The notes: generated by a model not told the origin, from the letters alone. A stretch of 64,000 bases of DNA from Halobacteroidaceae bacterium (GCA_003554585.1 PWGV01000024.1:1-64000), one strand, 5' to 3'. Positions 43,809-53,711 are shown, counted from the first letter of the stretch. Made by a program: numbers and translations.

Positions 43809-44608
43809 TGATGAGTGTTGATATACCTTTATCAGGAATGATCTTGGCCTACATTCTTTTTTTCCTTGTCTTTGGCCTTTCTCAACTTAACCGGCTTAAA
43901 TTAACCAAAGACCTCATTGTCTCAACAATCCGAATGACGCTGCAATTAATCCTGGTTGGCTGGGTTCTGGTTTATATATTCGAGTGGGAATCTCCCATTA
44001 TTATAACCGGAATTTTCCTGGTCATGGTCTTTTTTGGGGCCTGGACAATAATGGAACGCTCCGGAGTTGCTTTTTTCCAGATCTTTTTAAGCCTTTTGGG
44101 AGCGCTTTTATTTGGAACTGGTTTCGTCCTGCTATTTTTCCTGCTTTTTATTGTTGGTGTAACACCCTGGTACAATCCCCAGTTTTTCATCCCGCTGGCG
44201 GGAATGATAATCGGTAATTCCATGAACGGAAGCACTCTCGCGGTGGAAAGGTTTTTTACCGGTGTCCGGGAGAGGAAACTGGAAATTGAGACCAAGGCAG
44301 CCCTTGGAGCCAATGCCAAAGAAGCTTCTCTGGAAATATTCAAACAATCCTATAAAGCTGCCCTGCTTCCCACCCTTTCTTCAATGACCGGTATGGGCAT
44401 CGTTTTCCTTCCGGGCATGATGACCGGGCAGATTTTGGGCGGGACTCCACCTCTTGTTGCAATAAAATACCAGATAACAATAATGCTTGCTATCCTGGCC
44501 AGTGTTGCTCTTTCCAGTTTTATGGTTTTGCTTTTAGAACGCCGCTTCCTGTTTAGTCCACTTGATTTACCCCGCTATAACCTCTTCAAGAATAAAACGA
44601 AGAAATAA
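43808..44608 (+). CDS. fetB: ABC transporter permease, FetB (YbbM, UPF0014) family
   Basis: A 266-residue membrane protein with about seven helices. It has the UPF0014 pattern IPLAGMIIGNSMNGSTLAVERFF, ALGANAKEASLEIFKQSYKAALLPTLSSM and LPGMMTGQILGGTPP. It overlaps fetA by one base (TAATG) and is followed 12 bp later by the YibE/F gene. Confidence 0.92.
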   Translation: MMSVDIPLSGMILAYILFFLVFGLSQLNRLKLTKDLIVSTIRMTLQLILVGWVLVYIFEWESPIIITGIFLVMVFFGAWTIMERSGVAFFQIFLSLLGALLFGTGFVLLFFLLFIVGVTPWYNPQFFIPLAGMIIGNSMNGSTLAVERFFTGVRERKLEIETKAALGANAKEASLEIFKQSYKAALLPTLSSMTGMGIVFLPGMMTGQILGGTPPLVAIKYQITIMLAILASVALSSFMVLLLERRFLFSPLDLPRYNLFKNKTKK

Positions 44609-44620
44609 GGAGAAATTGAT

Positions 44621-45706
44621 ATGGTTAAAAATATTTCCTTGCTCTTGATAATAACCGCACTTCTGTTACTGCCGACCCCTGCAGGGGATATCTCTCCCAC
44701 GGAAGAGAAAACGCAGGGAAGAGTTCTGCACGTGGGGCAACCCACTCCCACTGCAGAAGGTTGGGAAGAACAGGAAGTAATTATTAAAATTACCCGGGGG
44801 GTTTTTGCAGGAGAAACCGTATCCACCCAAAATTCTTTAAGCGGGAACCCCCGATTCGATATCAACCTGGAAGAAGGAGATCTGGTAATCCTGTCCCTGG
44901 AAAAAACCGATGGTTATCTGCAGGGTGTAAAGATAAATAATTTCGGCCGCCACCCCTTTCTTATTATTCTTGCCGCCATCTTTATTACCACCCTTATAAT
45001 TATTGGAAAGAAAAAAGGTTCTCATTCTCTTGCCGCCCTGACAATAACCATTCTCCTGATTATCAAGGTTCTTTTACCACTATTATTACAGGGCTATAGC
45101 CCTCTGCCCCTGATCTCAATTTTCGCCATATTCGTTGCCGCCATTACCCTTTTAATTATTAGTGGTTTAAATTTAAAGACCCTTTCCGCTATTCTGGGTA
45201 TCGGGGGCGGACTTTTGGTAGCAGCAATCCTTGCTGTCCTTTTCGGGCAACTCAGCCAATTAACCGGTTTTGTCTCTCACGAAGCTCCGCTCCTGCAGTT
45301 TATCGGGGGAGCAGGTCTCAATTTAGAAGGTCTGCTTTATGGGGCAATTGTTCTGGGGGCCCTGGGAGCTATAATGGACGTGACCATTTCGGTTGCTTCG
45401 GGACTGGAACAGGTAAGCCTGGCCCAGCCCCGGGCCACAGTTGGCGAGCTATATGGTGCAGGTATTGCCATCGGCCGCGATATAATGGGAACCATGATCA
45501 ATACTCTGATCCTTGCCTATGTCGGGGGCGCTCTTCCCCTGCTCCTTTTGCTGCTTGCAGAACAACCTTCTCTGCTAGGCCTTATAAATATGGACCTTAT
45601 CGCTTCGGAAATTTTGAGAGCCCTGGCCGGGAGTACTGGCCTGATTTTTTCAATTCCCCTTACTGCCATTATCAGTGCAGCTTTTTTAAATAAGGAGAAA
45701 AAGTAA
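44621..45706 (+). CDS. YibE/F family membrane protein
   Basis: A 361-residue protein. The N-terminal hydrophobic signal-like segment is followed by a ~100-residue extracytoplasmic beta-domain and then by seven or eight helices. Family motifs are GAIVLGALGAIMDVTISVASGLEQ and GIAIGRDIMGTMINTLILAYVGG. Function not established; possibly a transporter. ATG 44621 after AAGGAG. Third gene of the fetA-fetB operon. Confidence 0.9.
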   Translation: MVKNISLLLIITALLLLPTPAGDISPTEEKTQGRVLHVGQPTPTAEGWEEQEVIIKITRGVFAGETVSTQNSLSGNPRFDINLEEGDLVILSLEKTDGYLQGVKINNFGRHPFLIILAAIFITTLIIIGKKKGSHSLAALTITILLIIKVLLPLLLQGYSPLPLISIFAIFVAAITLLIISGLNLKTLSAILGIGGGLLVAAILAVLFGQLSQLTGFVSHEAPLLQFIGGAGLNLEGLLYGAIVLGALGAIMDVTISVASGLEQVSLAQPRATVGELYGAGIAIGRDIMGTMINTLILAYVGGALPLLLLLLAEQPSLLGLINMDLIASEILRALAGSTGLIFSIPLTAIISAAFLNKEKK

Positions 45707-45750
45707 AAGAGAGGTCACCCAATCCCGGAATTGGGTGGCCCTCTCTGTGG
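45705..45750 (-). terminator. terminator between YibE/F and the GH1 gene
   Basis: AGAGAGG-CACCCAAT / ATTGGGTG-CCCTCTCT hairpin. The minus-strand side ends in TCTCTTTTACTTTTT, so it best serves the GH1 transcript; the plus-strand tail is G-rich. Confidence 0.65.
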
Positions 45751-45836
45751 TGGGGGGTTATTACCTGATTTTATGTGCTCCTTACTTTAAATTTCTACAC
45801 TAGAAAAAATTTACCTGCAAAAATTTCATTAAAACA

Positions 45837-47082
45837 TCACTTTACCCTATTACTACCTGTCTCCAATAACTTCCCATTATTAGAAGCCAGTTCCCGGTAA
45901 TAAGAACAAACCCGGCGGGGGCTTCTTTTCTGAGTTACAAAATCCACTTGATATAAGCCAAAACGGGGGACATAACCTTCAGCCCATTCAAAGTTGTCCA
46001 GCAGGGTCCAGTAGAAATAACCCAAAACCGGAACACCCTCTTCCAGGGCCCGCCTTACCTGCTCCAGGTGAGAGGTTAAAAAGTCAATCTTTTCCTCATC
46101 AGAACGAGGAATTCCGTTTTCAGTTATCATAACTGGCAGGGAATAATCCCTGTCAATTTTTTATAAGTCTGTAAAGACCCTCCGGGTAAATTTCCCAGCC
46201 AAGTTCATTCCTCGGAAGTTCCTCTTTTTCCACAGTTTTGGTAAAAAAAGTCGCAGGATTTTTCAGGGAAAGAGCCACCAAATCCCGGGAATAATAGTTC
46301 AGACCAAAAAAATCAGCCGCACCATTTTTAATTGTTTTGTTTACAAAGCGCCAGTTGAAAAAATAATCCAATAACCTGGAGGCATTCCGGACCGAAATTG
46401 AATGGGAAGCGGGGTTCATTATCCTGAGATGATGAGCTATCCCGGCAGCGGGGGCAGAAAGCTTATTTTTTTGATAAAAGTCATGCAGGTCCCGGTAAAC
46501 CATTTCATTCGCTCCTGCCATGTTTTGCAAAACCTTGAGGGCTTTAAATAGTTTGCCCTTTTTTCCCGGCGGCCAGTTCCCTTCCAGGTACCCCTGGTAA
46601 ACATAAACCGTAGGTTCGTTAATAATCACCCAGTACTTTACAAAAGGAGCAAACTCCCGGACAACCTTCCTGCAATATTCTCGAAAATAGGAGAGGTTTG
46701 AACTTTTTTCCCAGCCCCCCATTTTAGCAAACCAGGTGGGGTTGGTGAAATGGTGAAGTGTAACAACTGGTTCTATTCCTCTCTCCTGCAAACCCGCAAG
46801 AAGTTTCCGGTAGAAAGCAATTCCTTCCTCGGAAAATTCTCCAGGTCGCGGTTCAACCCTGGCCCATTCAATTCCAAAGCGGTAGGCATTGTCTTCCAGT
46901 TCGGAAAGCAAATCCAGGTCTTCCCGGTACAGGTGGTAATATTGGCAGGCTTTTAAAGGGGTTGAACTATCTTTTGTGTTGCCCCCTGCAGCCCAGTGGT
47001 ACCAATCATGGTTGGTTAACCCTCCCTCTACCTGGGTCGCTGCAGTGGCAGTTTCCCATAAAAACCCTTCTGGAAACCCCAT
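45837..47082 (-). pseudogene. GH1 beta-glucosidase, interrupted by a one-base frameshift
   Basis: Two adjacent frames make up one GH1 protein. The N-terminal piece (46153-47082, 309 residues from ATG after GAGGTGAT) ends ...EIYPEGLYRLIKN-stop and includes the acid/base Glu in WVIINEPTVY. The C-terminal piece (45837-46149 in the other frame) continues IDRDYSLPVMITENGIPRS with the nucleophile Glu and GYFYWTLLDNFEWAEGY. The break is at six A (minus strand; 46157-46162), where five or eight would keep the frame. Both catalytic residues survive, so a recent mutation, sequencing error or slippage are all possible. Confidence 0.85.
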
Positions 47083-47144
47083 GGTTATCACCTCAAATTA
47101 ATATTCCTTTGTATTCCAGTTTTTTCCCGCAACTTAAATTTTGT

Positions 47145-47174
47145 TTGCAACTCTGAACCTTTTGATAGTATAAT
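47145..47174 (+). promoter_or_regulatory. mgtE promoter
   Basis: TTGCAA (47145-47150), 18 bp, TATAAT (47169-47174), some 30 bp before the mgtE start. The short leader excludes an M-box riboswitch. Confidence 0.6.
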
Positions 47175-47207
47175 TAACTTATCTGGTCCCTTCTGGAGGT
47201 GATTTTT

Positions 47208-48578
47208 ATGAGCCTGAGACTCGAAGAAGAAGTTTCGATGGTAGAAGAAATGCTGGAGGAAGGCCGCCTGGAAGATGCTAAAAAATTCCTTAATCAGAAT
47301 GCAACCAAAGCCGCTCACATTATCGACTACCTTCCCTTCCCTTTAATCGGTCCGGCCTTTAGACTGCTGTCTAAAAACAATGCCATTGAGGTTTTTGAAG
47401 AGCTCGAACCCGAAGATCAAACCCAGGTAATTGAAAGCCTTGGTACTGAAGAAGGGGCGAAAATGTTTTCGCACCTCCCCCCTGATGACCAGATTCAATT
47501 ACTCGACGAAGTCCCGGCAAAAGTCGCCAAAAAACTTCTGGCCTCCCTGGGTAAAAATCAGCTGGATACTGCAATGACCCTTCTTGGTTACCCCCGGGGT
47601 AGCGCCGGGCGATTGATGACTCCGAATTACCTATCCTTAAAAAAAGAGATGACTGTCAAGGAAGCCCTGGACCGGATTCGCAGAGCAGGGCTAACCTCGG
47701 AAACTATTTACTATTGTTATGTCACCGACCGGGAACGGCATCTGGAAGGGGTTGTTTCCCTAAGGAACCTGGTAGTAGCCGAAACTGAGCAAATAGTCCA
47801 GGACCTCATGGATCCCGAGGTAATTGCCGTTAACACCCATGACAAACAGGAACTTGTGGCCCGCCTTCTTGGTGACCTCGACTTTCTCGCTATCCCGGTT
47901 GTTGACAAAGAAAACCGGCTGGTGGGGATCATTACAATTGACGATGCCATTGATGTCCTGGAGAAAGAGGAAACAATGACTGCTTACTCTTCTGTTGGTG
48001 TTACACCAGTAGAGCAGGAAGGACTCCGCAGTTTGAGGTTAATCGAAGGCCCGATGACACAATCCCTGCGGGTCAGGTTGCCTTTCCTTCTGATAACCCT
48101 GGTCGGGGGGATGGTAGCAGGACGGTTAATAGGAGCATTTGAGCAAACTCTGGAAACAGTTGTGGCCCTGGCCTTTTTCATTCCCGTTATTATGGATATG
48201 GGCGGGAATGTCGGAACTCAGTCCTCTACGATTTTCGCCCGGGCCATTGCCCTGGGGCAGATAAAGCTTGACAGTTTCTGGTCTTACTTGCTCCGGGAAG
48301 GCCTTGTTGGCCTGGCCCTTGGTTTGTTAATCGGAATTGGAGGAGGGCTATTCGCCTGGGTATGGCAGGGAGATATTAATATCGGGATTGTAGTTGGGCT
48401 TTCCCTGATCTTTACCATGGTCCTGGCGAGTATTCTCGGGTTTTTAATCCCCCGCCTGGTGCTGGCCATGGGCTTTGACCAGGCAGCGGGTTCCGTTCCC
48501 ATAATCACCAGTATTAAAGATATGAGCGGAATTTTAATTTATTTCCTGCTTGCCAATTTTTTCCTGGGAATTGTTTAA
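47208..48578 (+). CDS. mgtE: Magnesium transporter MgtE
   Basis: A 456-residue MgtE: an N-terminal helical superhelical domain, two CBS domains (LMTPNYLSLKKEMTVKEAL; DLMDPEVIAVNTHDKQELV) and five C-terminal helices with the MDMGGNVGTQSSTIFARAIALG pore signature and a SVPIITSIKDMSGILIYF end. A Mg2+-gated Mg2+ channel. ATG 47208 has GGAGGTGA 6 nt upstream. Confidence 0.95.
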   Translation: MSLRLEEEVSMVEEMLEEGRLEDAKKFLNQNATKAAHIIDYLPFPLIGPAFRLLSKNNAIEVFEELEPEDQTQVIESLGTEEGAKMFSHLPPDDQIQLLDEVPAKVAKKLLASLGKNQLDTAMTLLGYPRGSAGRLMTPNYLSLKKEMTVKEALDRIRRAGLTSETIYYCYVTDRERHLEGVVSLRNLVVAETEQIVQDLMDPEVIAVNTHDKQELVARLLGDLDFLAIPVVDKENRLVGIITIDDAIDVLEKEETMTAYSSVGVTPVEQEGLRSLRLIEGPMTQSLRVRLPFLLITLVGGMVAGRLIGAFEQTLETVVALAFFIPVIMDMGGNVGTQSSTIFARAIALGQIKLDSFWSYLLREGLVGLALGLLIGIGGGLFAWVWQGDINIGIVVGLSLIFTMVLASILGFLIPRLVLAMGFDQAAGSVPIITSIKDMSGILIYFLLANFFLGIV

Positions 48579-48608
48579 AAGGAGGCCCCTTTGCGGGGCT
48601 CTTTTTGA
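48578..48608 (+). terminator. mgtE terminator
   Basis: GAGGCCCC-TTTGC-GGGGCTC stem followed by TTTTT, right after the stop codon. Confidence 0.85.
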
Positions 48609-48665
48609 TAATGGGAAAGGGATACAAGGGTTAGTGACGAATTAACAAAAAAAGGGGTGATTTAG

Positions 48666-49154
48666 ATGAGTAAAACCAAAAAAATCCTCGAATACGCTTT
48701 GGAAATAGAAAAGAAAGGGGCTTCCTTTTACAAAGAACAGGCCAATAACGTTCAAAATCAAGAGGCTAAAAAGCTTTTTGAAAAATTATCTGACTTTGAA
48801 GAGAAGCACGTGAACTATATTCAGAATAAGCTTGAAGAACTGAGCAAAAAACAGGCAATAGTCTTTGATCCCGAGGAAATTTCCGAAGAAGAATTTATTT
48901 TTGAATCCCGCAAGCAGGAAGAACTGGATAAACAAACAAAAAATGATCTCCCCATTATACGCATGGCTTATTTAATTGAGAAAGATTTCCACGACTTCTA
49001 CAAAAAAGCAAGTCAGCAGGTTTCAGAAAAAGACGCTAAAGACCTTTTTATTGAACTCGCTAACTGGGAAGAAAAACACCTCAACTACCTCTACAAAATG
49101 TACCAGCAACTGATGCAGGAGTTCTGGTTTGACATGGGCTTTGAACCTTTTTAA
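48666..49154 (+). CDS. Ferritin-like (rubrerythrin-type) protein
   Basis: A 162-residue four-helix protein with two ferritin half-repeats: ALEIEKKGASFYKEQA...FEEKHVNYIQ and AYLIEKDFHDFYKKAS...WEEKHLNYLY, supplying the E and ExxH diiron ligands. It resembles the protein at 37.6-38.2 kb and also ends in an aromatic tail (EFWFDMGFEPF). ATG 48666 after AAAGGGGTGA. It is followed by the GNAT gene 36 bp downstream. Confidence 0.85.
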   Translation: MSKTKKILEYALEIEKKGASFYKEQANNVQNQEAKKLFEKLSDFEEKHVNYIQNKLEELSKKQAIVFDPEEISEEEFIFESRKQEELDKQTKNDLPIIRMAYLIEKDFHDFYKKASQQVSEKDAKDLFIELANWEEKHLNYLYKMYQQLMQEFWFDMGFEPF

Positions 49155-49190
49155 TAATTTCTTCTTCTTTTTACAGGAGGTATCACCCCG

Positions 49191-50048
49191 ATGGAATTCC
49201 GACCCCTAAAACCTGAAGATAAAGATGTGGCCCTGGCCATTGCTGCTGAAACCTGGAATGGCGAGGACTATATTCACCTGATCTGGGATGAGTGGCTAAA
49301 TGAAGAAGATGGTGAATTTACCGCCATTCTCAGCAAGGGAGAACTGGTTGGTTATGGCAAATATACCCTCCTCGGACCGGGTGAGGTCTGGCTGCACGGC
49401 GCCCGAATAAAAAAAGAAAGGCGGGGTGAGGGTATTGGCAGTGCCCTGCTCGAATATTTTCTGAATAAAGCCCAAAAAGATGGAATGGAAGTAGTTCGTT
49501 ACGCAGCCCACGCTTCCAACGATTCATCTATCAACATGGGGTTAAACAGGGGAGCCAGAATTGTTGGCAAATATCATCTTTTCAGCCGTCCCCTGACCGC
49601 ACCCACCCCTGCAGCCAAAACAGTTCCTCACCAGGTAACGGAAATCACTCCCCAGGTTATCGAAGATATTCAGCGTTGTCCTTTCATTAAATATGGCAAC
49701 GGGTTTATGGCCTCTAACTGGCAGCTCCGTAAAGTGAGCCGGCACAGTCTTGAACAATACCTGGAGAAAGGTGAAATTTACGGCATGCATCGGGGTTATA
49801 TTTTGTATACCCCTCCTTCTTCTCCCAAGGATTTTGCCTATATCTCAGCTATTTCTGGTAGCCTTGAAGTTCAGAATCTACTCCTGAATTGGGCTTTAAA
49901 TCAGAGTAAAAAACAAAAAGCAGGCTCGGTTATGGTAAAAATCCCCTCCTACCCTCCCCTGATCCAGTTTTTCCGCAGGCGAGGATTTTTGCCCTGGGGC
50001 AAAACTACCGAGTCCGATTTTCTTTTACTTGAGTTTAAAACTTCTTGA
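49191..50048 (+). CDS. GNAT-family N-acetyltransferase
   Basis: A 285-residue protein. The N-terminal GNAT domain has the acetyl-CoA loop RRGEGIGSALLEYFL and the following Asn (HASNDSSINMGL). A second, degenerate GNAT-like half (residues ~150-285) ends with IQFFRRRGFLPWG. Substrate unknown. ATG 49191 after AGGAGGT. An inverted repeat CTTCTTG...CAAGAAG (50041-50069) covers its stop. Confidence 0.85.
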   Translation: MEFRPLKPEDKDVALAIAAETWNGEDYIHLIWDEWLNEEDGEFTAILSKGELVGYGKYTLLGPGEVWLHGARIKKERRGEGIGSALLEYFLNKAQKDGMEVVRYAAHASNDSSINMGLNRGARIVGKYHLFSRPLTAPTPAAKTVPHQVTEITPQVIEDIQRCPFIKYGNGFMASNWQLRKVSRHSLEQYLEKGEIYGMHRGYILYTPPSSPKDFAYISAISGSLEVQNLLLNWALNQSKKQKAGSVMVKIPSYPPLIQFFRRRGFLPWGKTTESDFLLLEFKTS

Positions 50049-50143
50049 GGTTCAATTTTCCGCAAGAAGCAGGAGAAAAAATAAATACTATGGACCAGAG
50101 AAAAATCTATCTCCTTTTCCCTGGCCTTTGGAGGTGATTTTTT

Positions 50144-51520
50144 TTGCAATCAAAACTGCAAAACCTTGTTTCCCTGAGTAATTCTGATTACTGTGATATC
50201 CGTATTGAAGAAACAGAAGTCACTCTTATTTCTTTCCGGGGCAAAGAGATCGAAAAAATGGAGGGGAAAATTCAGTTTGGAGGTTGTATAAGGACCCTCA
50301 TCGGAAGCGGTTGGGGTTTTGTTGCGTTTAACCGGCTGGATGAACTGGAAGATAAGCTTCGCCGGGCTGAAGAACAGGCCCGGGCCATTAACCGGGTCAA
50401 AGCAGGTTCAATTTCTCTTGCTCCCTCCCAAAAATTTATTGACCGGGTTTTTACCCCCTACCGGGAAGATCCCCGGAAGGTTTCTTTAAAAGAAAAGGCA
50501 GAGCTTCTCGAACATTATAATCAGTTAATTCTAGAAACTGACCCCCGCATTACCAGCACCCGCATCGTCTACTTTGACAAACATACCGACTGGTATTATA
50601 CCAATTCCCATGGTTCTTATATTTACCAGGAAAAGACGGATATCGGAGGCAATCTGGGGGCTACCGCCAGCGATGGAGAAGAAAGAACTTACGATTCGGT
50701 CACTTTTGGCTCAACTAACGATTTCAACTCCGCCCGAAACCACGATGAAGCAGTGATCGCTGCTGCCCAAAGGGCTGCAGATCAATTAACCGCCCCTACC
50801 GTCAGGGGTGGAGAATACACAGTTATTCTTGACCCGGAAATGGCGGGTCTTTTCGTCCACGAAGCCTTCGGCCATTTAAGTGAAGCCGATGAAATCTACG
50901 AAGACAAAAATCTCCTGAAATTAATGGAGCTGGGCACCCGTTACGGCCCCTCATTTTTAAATATTTATGACAGCGGGCAGGAATGGGGCAACCGGGGTTG
51001 CATGAAATATGATGACGAAGGAACTCCCACCGAAAAAACCTACCTGATAAAAGGAGGAGAAGTTATTGGGCACCTCCATTCCCGGGAATCTGCTTCCAGG
51101 ATGAATGCCCGCCCAACCGGAAACGCCCGGGCAATTAATTACCGCTTTCCACCAATCTGCCGAATGCGGTCTACCTGTATTGAAGGAGGTAAGGATAAAT
51201 TTGAGGACATGCTCTCCGGTATAGACCTCGGCGTTTACGCAATTGGAGGTATTGGGGGAGAAACAAATGGCGAACTGTTTACATTTACCGCCACCAGGGG
51301 CCAGATGATCCGCAATGGACGCCTTGCTGAACCTGTAAAAAACGTTACTCTTACCGGCAATGTCTTTCACACTCTGGATAATATCGATAAAATCGGAGAC
51401 GATTTTTCATTTTTAAATAACGCCGGGGGCTGCGGAAAATTCGAGCAGTCTCCCCTGCCCACAAGCGAAGGCTCACCCCATATCCGCATCAAAAATGTAA
51501 TTATCGGGGGTGAAAGCTAA
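50144..51520 (+). CDS. tldD: Metalloprotease TldD
   Basis: A 458-residue TldD with the zinc-binding HEAFGHLSEADEIYED (H-E-x3-H) and the C-terminal NAGGCGKFEQSPLPTSEGSPH region. TldD/TldE heterodimers degrade unfolded peptides and cut leader peptides from RiPPs such as microcin B17. It starts at TTG 50144 with GGAGGTGA 7 nt upstream. It is the first of seven tightly packed plus-strand genes reaching 57.9 kb. Confidence 0.95.
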   Translation: MQSKLQNLVSLSNSDYCDIRIEETEVTLISFRGKEIEKMEGKIQFGGCIRTLIGSGWGFVAFNRLDELEDKLRRAEEQARAINRVKAGSISLAPSQKFIDRVFTPYREDPRKVSLKEKAELLEHYNQLILETDPRITSTRIVYFDKHTDWYYTNSHGSYIYQEKTDIGGNLGATASDGEERTYDSVTFGSTNDFNSARNHDEAVIAAAQRAADQLTAPTVRGGEYTVILDPEMAGLFVHEAFGHLSEADEIYEDKNLLKLMELGTRYGPSFLNIYDSGQEWGNRGCMKYDDEGTPTEKTYLIKGGEVIGHLHSRESASRMNARPTGNARAINYRFPPICRMRSTCIEGGKDKFEDMLSGIDLGVYAIGGIGGETNGELFTFTATRGQMIRNGRLAEPVKNVTLTGNVFHTLDNIDKIGDDFSFLNNAGGCGKFEQSPLPTSEGSPHIRIKNVIIGGES

Positions 51521-52803
51521 TGGATTTTAAGTCAATGCTAAATCCTGAAGAAAAAGGCGACCTCCTGCGCAAGGAAAGTCAACATACCACAGTCCAGTTT
51601 TCCAATAACCGGCTGAAAAAAATAAATTCAGGAGAGAGCAACAGGGAAGTCCTGCGTTTAATAAAAAATAGCCGAGTAGGGCTTGTGGAAAATACCAAGC
51701 CGGAAAACAATAATCGTTTAATTGAAATGGCCCGGGAAGCATCCGAGCTTGGCTCCAGAGTTGAATTTTCTTTGCCGGGTCAAGTTCATCTGGAAAGACC
51801 CGAAATTTGTGATGAGCAAATCGACAGGTTAAAGTTGGAGGAATTAATCCGGCCCGCCCAGGAGTTTATTCAAAAAACCACGTCCTACCATCCCGATCTC
51901 CAGGCTGAAGTTAGCGTCCGCAAGGAGAACAACTTTATTAAACTGGAAAACAGTTCGGGCTTTTCCGGGTCTTATAGAAAAACCCAGGTTAAAATTCTTT
52001 TTGGACTGAGGTTAATCGAGGGGAAAAATCTTCTCGTAGCCTATTCTTTCCCCCAGGAAACCCACTGGGAAAATATTAACTGGGAAGAAGAAAGAGAAAC
52101 TCTCCTGCAAAAAATTGACTGGGGAAGAAAGAATGTTAGCCTGCCTTCAGGAAATTACCCTGTCCTTTTCATTCCGGAAACCTTTGCGGAAATTCTCCAC
52201 CCTGTTGAAGCATGCCTGAATGGCCAGGCCGTGGTCCGGGGATTATCTCCCTGGGCAAATAGATTGGAAGAAAAGATTTTTTCTGAAAATTTTAGCCTTT
52301 CTAATAATGGTTTATTGCCCAGGGGACCAGGAAGCAAACCCTTTGATCGGGAAGGAGTCGGCTGTTCTTCTTTCCACTTAATTGAGAACGGAAAATTGCA
52401 AAACTATTTGTTGGATTTAGAAACAGCCCATAAACTAAATCTAACTCCCATGGGAACGGGTGGAGAAAACGGTCCCACTATTAATAACCTTGTAATGGAA
52501 CCCGGGGAAAAATCCTTTTCTGAAATGTTACAGAGCATCGACGAAGGAATTTTAATCGCTGGAACCATGGGCGCATGGGCAGGCAACCCCTACGGAGGAC
52601 AGGTAAGCGGCAATATTTCCCTGGGTTATAAAATTAAAAACGGTAAAATTGAGGGCCGCCTAAAAGATGCCATGTTCTCTCTCAATATATTCCGGGCCTT
52701 TAAAGACAACATTTCTGCCATTGGTTCAGAACCAAAATGGGTCGATAACTTGCATTTACCTGCCGTTTTAATTGATCCCGTAAATATATCTATAAAAGGA
52801 TAG
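51520..52803 (+). CDS. tldE: TldE/PmbA, partner subunit of TldD
   Basis: A 427-residue PmbA_TldD family protein without the HExxxH motif, as expected for the non-catalytic TldE subunit. Family segments are GNYPVLFIPETFAEILHPVE, GVGCSSFHLIENG and GTGGENGPTINNLVMEPG. Its ATG overlaps the tldD stop (TAATG), so the two are coupled. Confidence 0.93.
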   Translation: MDFKSMLNPEEKGDLLRKESQHTTVQFSNNRLKKINSGESNREVLRLIKNSRVGLVENTKPENNNRLIEMAREASELGSRVEFSLPGQVHLERPEICDEQIDRLKLEELIRPAQEFIQKTTSYHPDLQAEVSVRKENNFIKLENSSGFSGSYRKTQVKILFGLRLIEGKNLLVAYSFPQETHWENINWEEERETLLQKIDWGRKNVSLPSGNYPVLFIPETFAEILHPVEACLNGQAVVRGLSPWANRLEEKIFSENFSLSNNGLLPRGPGSKPFDREGVGCSSFHLIENGKLQNYLLDLETAHKLNLTPMGTGGENGPTINNLVMEPGEKSFSEMLQSIDEGILIAGTMGAWAGNPYGGQVSGNISLGYKIKNGKIEGRLKDAMFSLNIFRAFKDNISAIGSEPKWVDNLHLPAVLIDPVNISIKG

Positions 52804-52814
52804 GGGGAAAACCC

Positions 52815-53708
52815 TTGGGTTTATTTAATTCTGTTCTTGTGATTGTTAACCCCATAGCGGGAAGCGGAAAAGCAGGAAGAATGGTCCCAGAACTGCGAAA
52901 CCGACTCGAAAAATTCGGAATCCCCTATACCCTTACCGAAACTCAAGCACCGGACCACGCCACACAAATCGCCCAGAAAGCCGCTGAAGAAGGTTATGAT
53001 GCCGTCTGCGCAGTAGGCGGAGACGGAACTGTGAACGAGGTTATCAATGGGCTGGGAGAAGATGGCCCAGCTTTTGGTATAATACCCCTGGGTACGGGAA
53101 ATGACCTTGCTAGAACCATGGGAATTTCCCTCGCTCCACTGGAAAGCGTTTCCCTTCTAAGCCAGGGTAAAATCAGGAAAATTGACCTTGGAAAGGAAAC
53201 TGACCGCCTTTTTTCCATCATTGCTGGACTTGGATTCCCCGCAGAAGTCATGAAGAGGACCAATAGTTATAAGGGAATGCTCCGTGGTTCAATGGCCATT
53301 GCCTACAACGTTGTTAAAACAATTTCCCTGCTGCATCCAGTCCCGGTAGAACTGGATCTCGATGGTAAAAAGTTCTCTCGTAAGGCCAGCGGCCTATTTA
53401 TTCTCAATACCCGTTTTACCGGTGGTGGTCTAATGGTTGCCCCGGACGCTGATCCCGAAGACGGCCTGTTGGACGTTGTCATTATGAATAATCTATCCCG
53501 GGGGGGGTTACTGGGACTTCTTCCACGGGTTTACAGGGGAGGCCATCGCAACCACCCCCAGGTTGAATTCTTCCGGGCCAGGGAAATTTCCATTAATACT
53601 GCCGCTCCGTATCCCAAAATGTTTGACGGCTCCATTTATGGGACCTCGCCCCTCCGGGTTGAGGTAGTTCCCCAGAAATTTAAAATTATTTGTCCTGAGG
53701 AGGTTTAA
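52815..53708 (+). CDS. Diacylglycerol kinase family lipid kinase (DagK/YegS type)
   Basis: A 297-residue lipid kinase with IVNPIAGSGKAGRM, the nucleotide motif AVGGDGTVNEVINGL and PLGTGNDLARTMGI. It phosphorylates diacylglycerol or related lipids at the membrane. It starts at TTG 52815 with GGGGG upstream, 11 bp after tldE and 3 bp before the aminopeptidase gene. Its metabolic link to the peptide-related neighbours is unclear. Confidence 0.92.
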   Translation: MGLFNSVLVIVNPIAGSGKAGRMVPELRNRLEKFGIPYTLTETQAPDHATQIAQKAAEEGYDAVCAVGGDGTVNEVINGLGEDGPAFGIIPLGTGNDLARTMGISLAPLESVSLLSQGKIRKIDLGKETDRLFSIIAGLGFPAEVMKRTNSYKGMLRGSMAIAYNVVKTISLLHPVPVELDLDGKKFSRKASGLFILNTRFTGGGLMVAPDADPEDGLLDVVIMNNLSRGGLLGLLPRVYRGGHRNHPQVEFFRAREISINTAAPYPKMFDGSIYGTSPLRVEVVPQKFKIICPEEV

Positions 53709-53711
53709 GAT

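Noticed and set aside
43972-44343. 123-codon ORF antisense to fetB
   Set aside because: It lies wholly within a conserved membrane protein gene; the composition is that of a reverse-frame shadow.
47100-47207. Possible M-box riboswitch upstream of mgtE
   Set aside because: A good promoter lies only about 30 bp from the start, leaving no room for an M-box leader, and none of its conserved segments are present.
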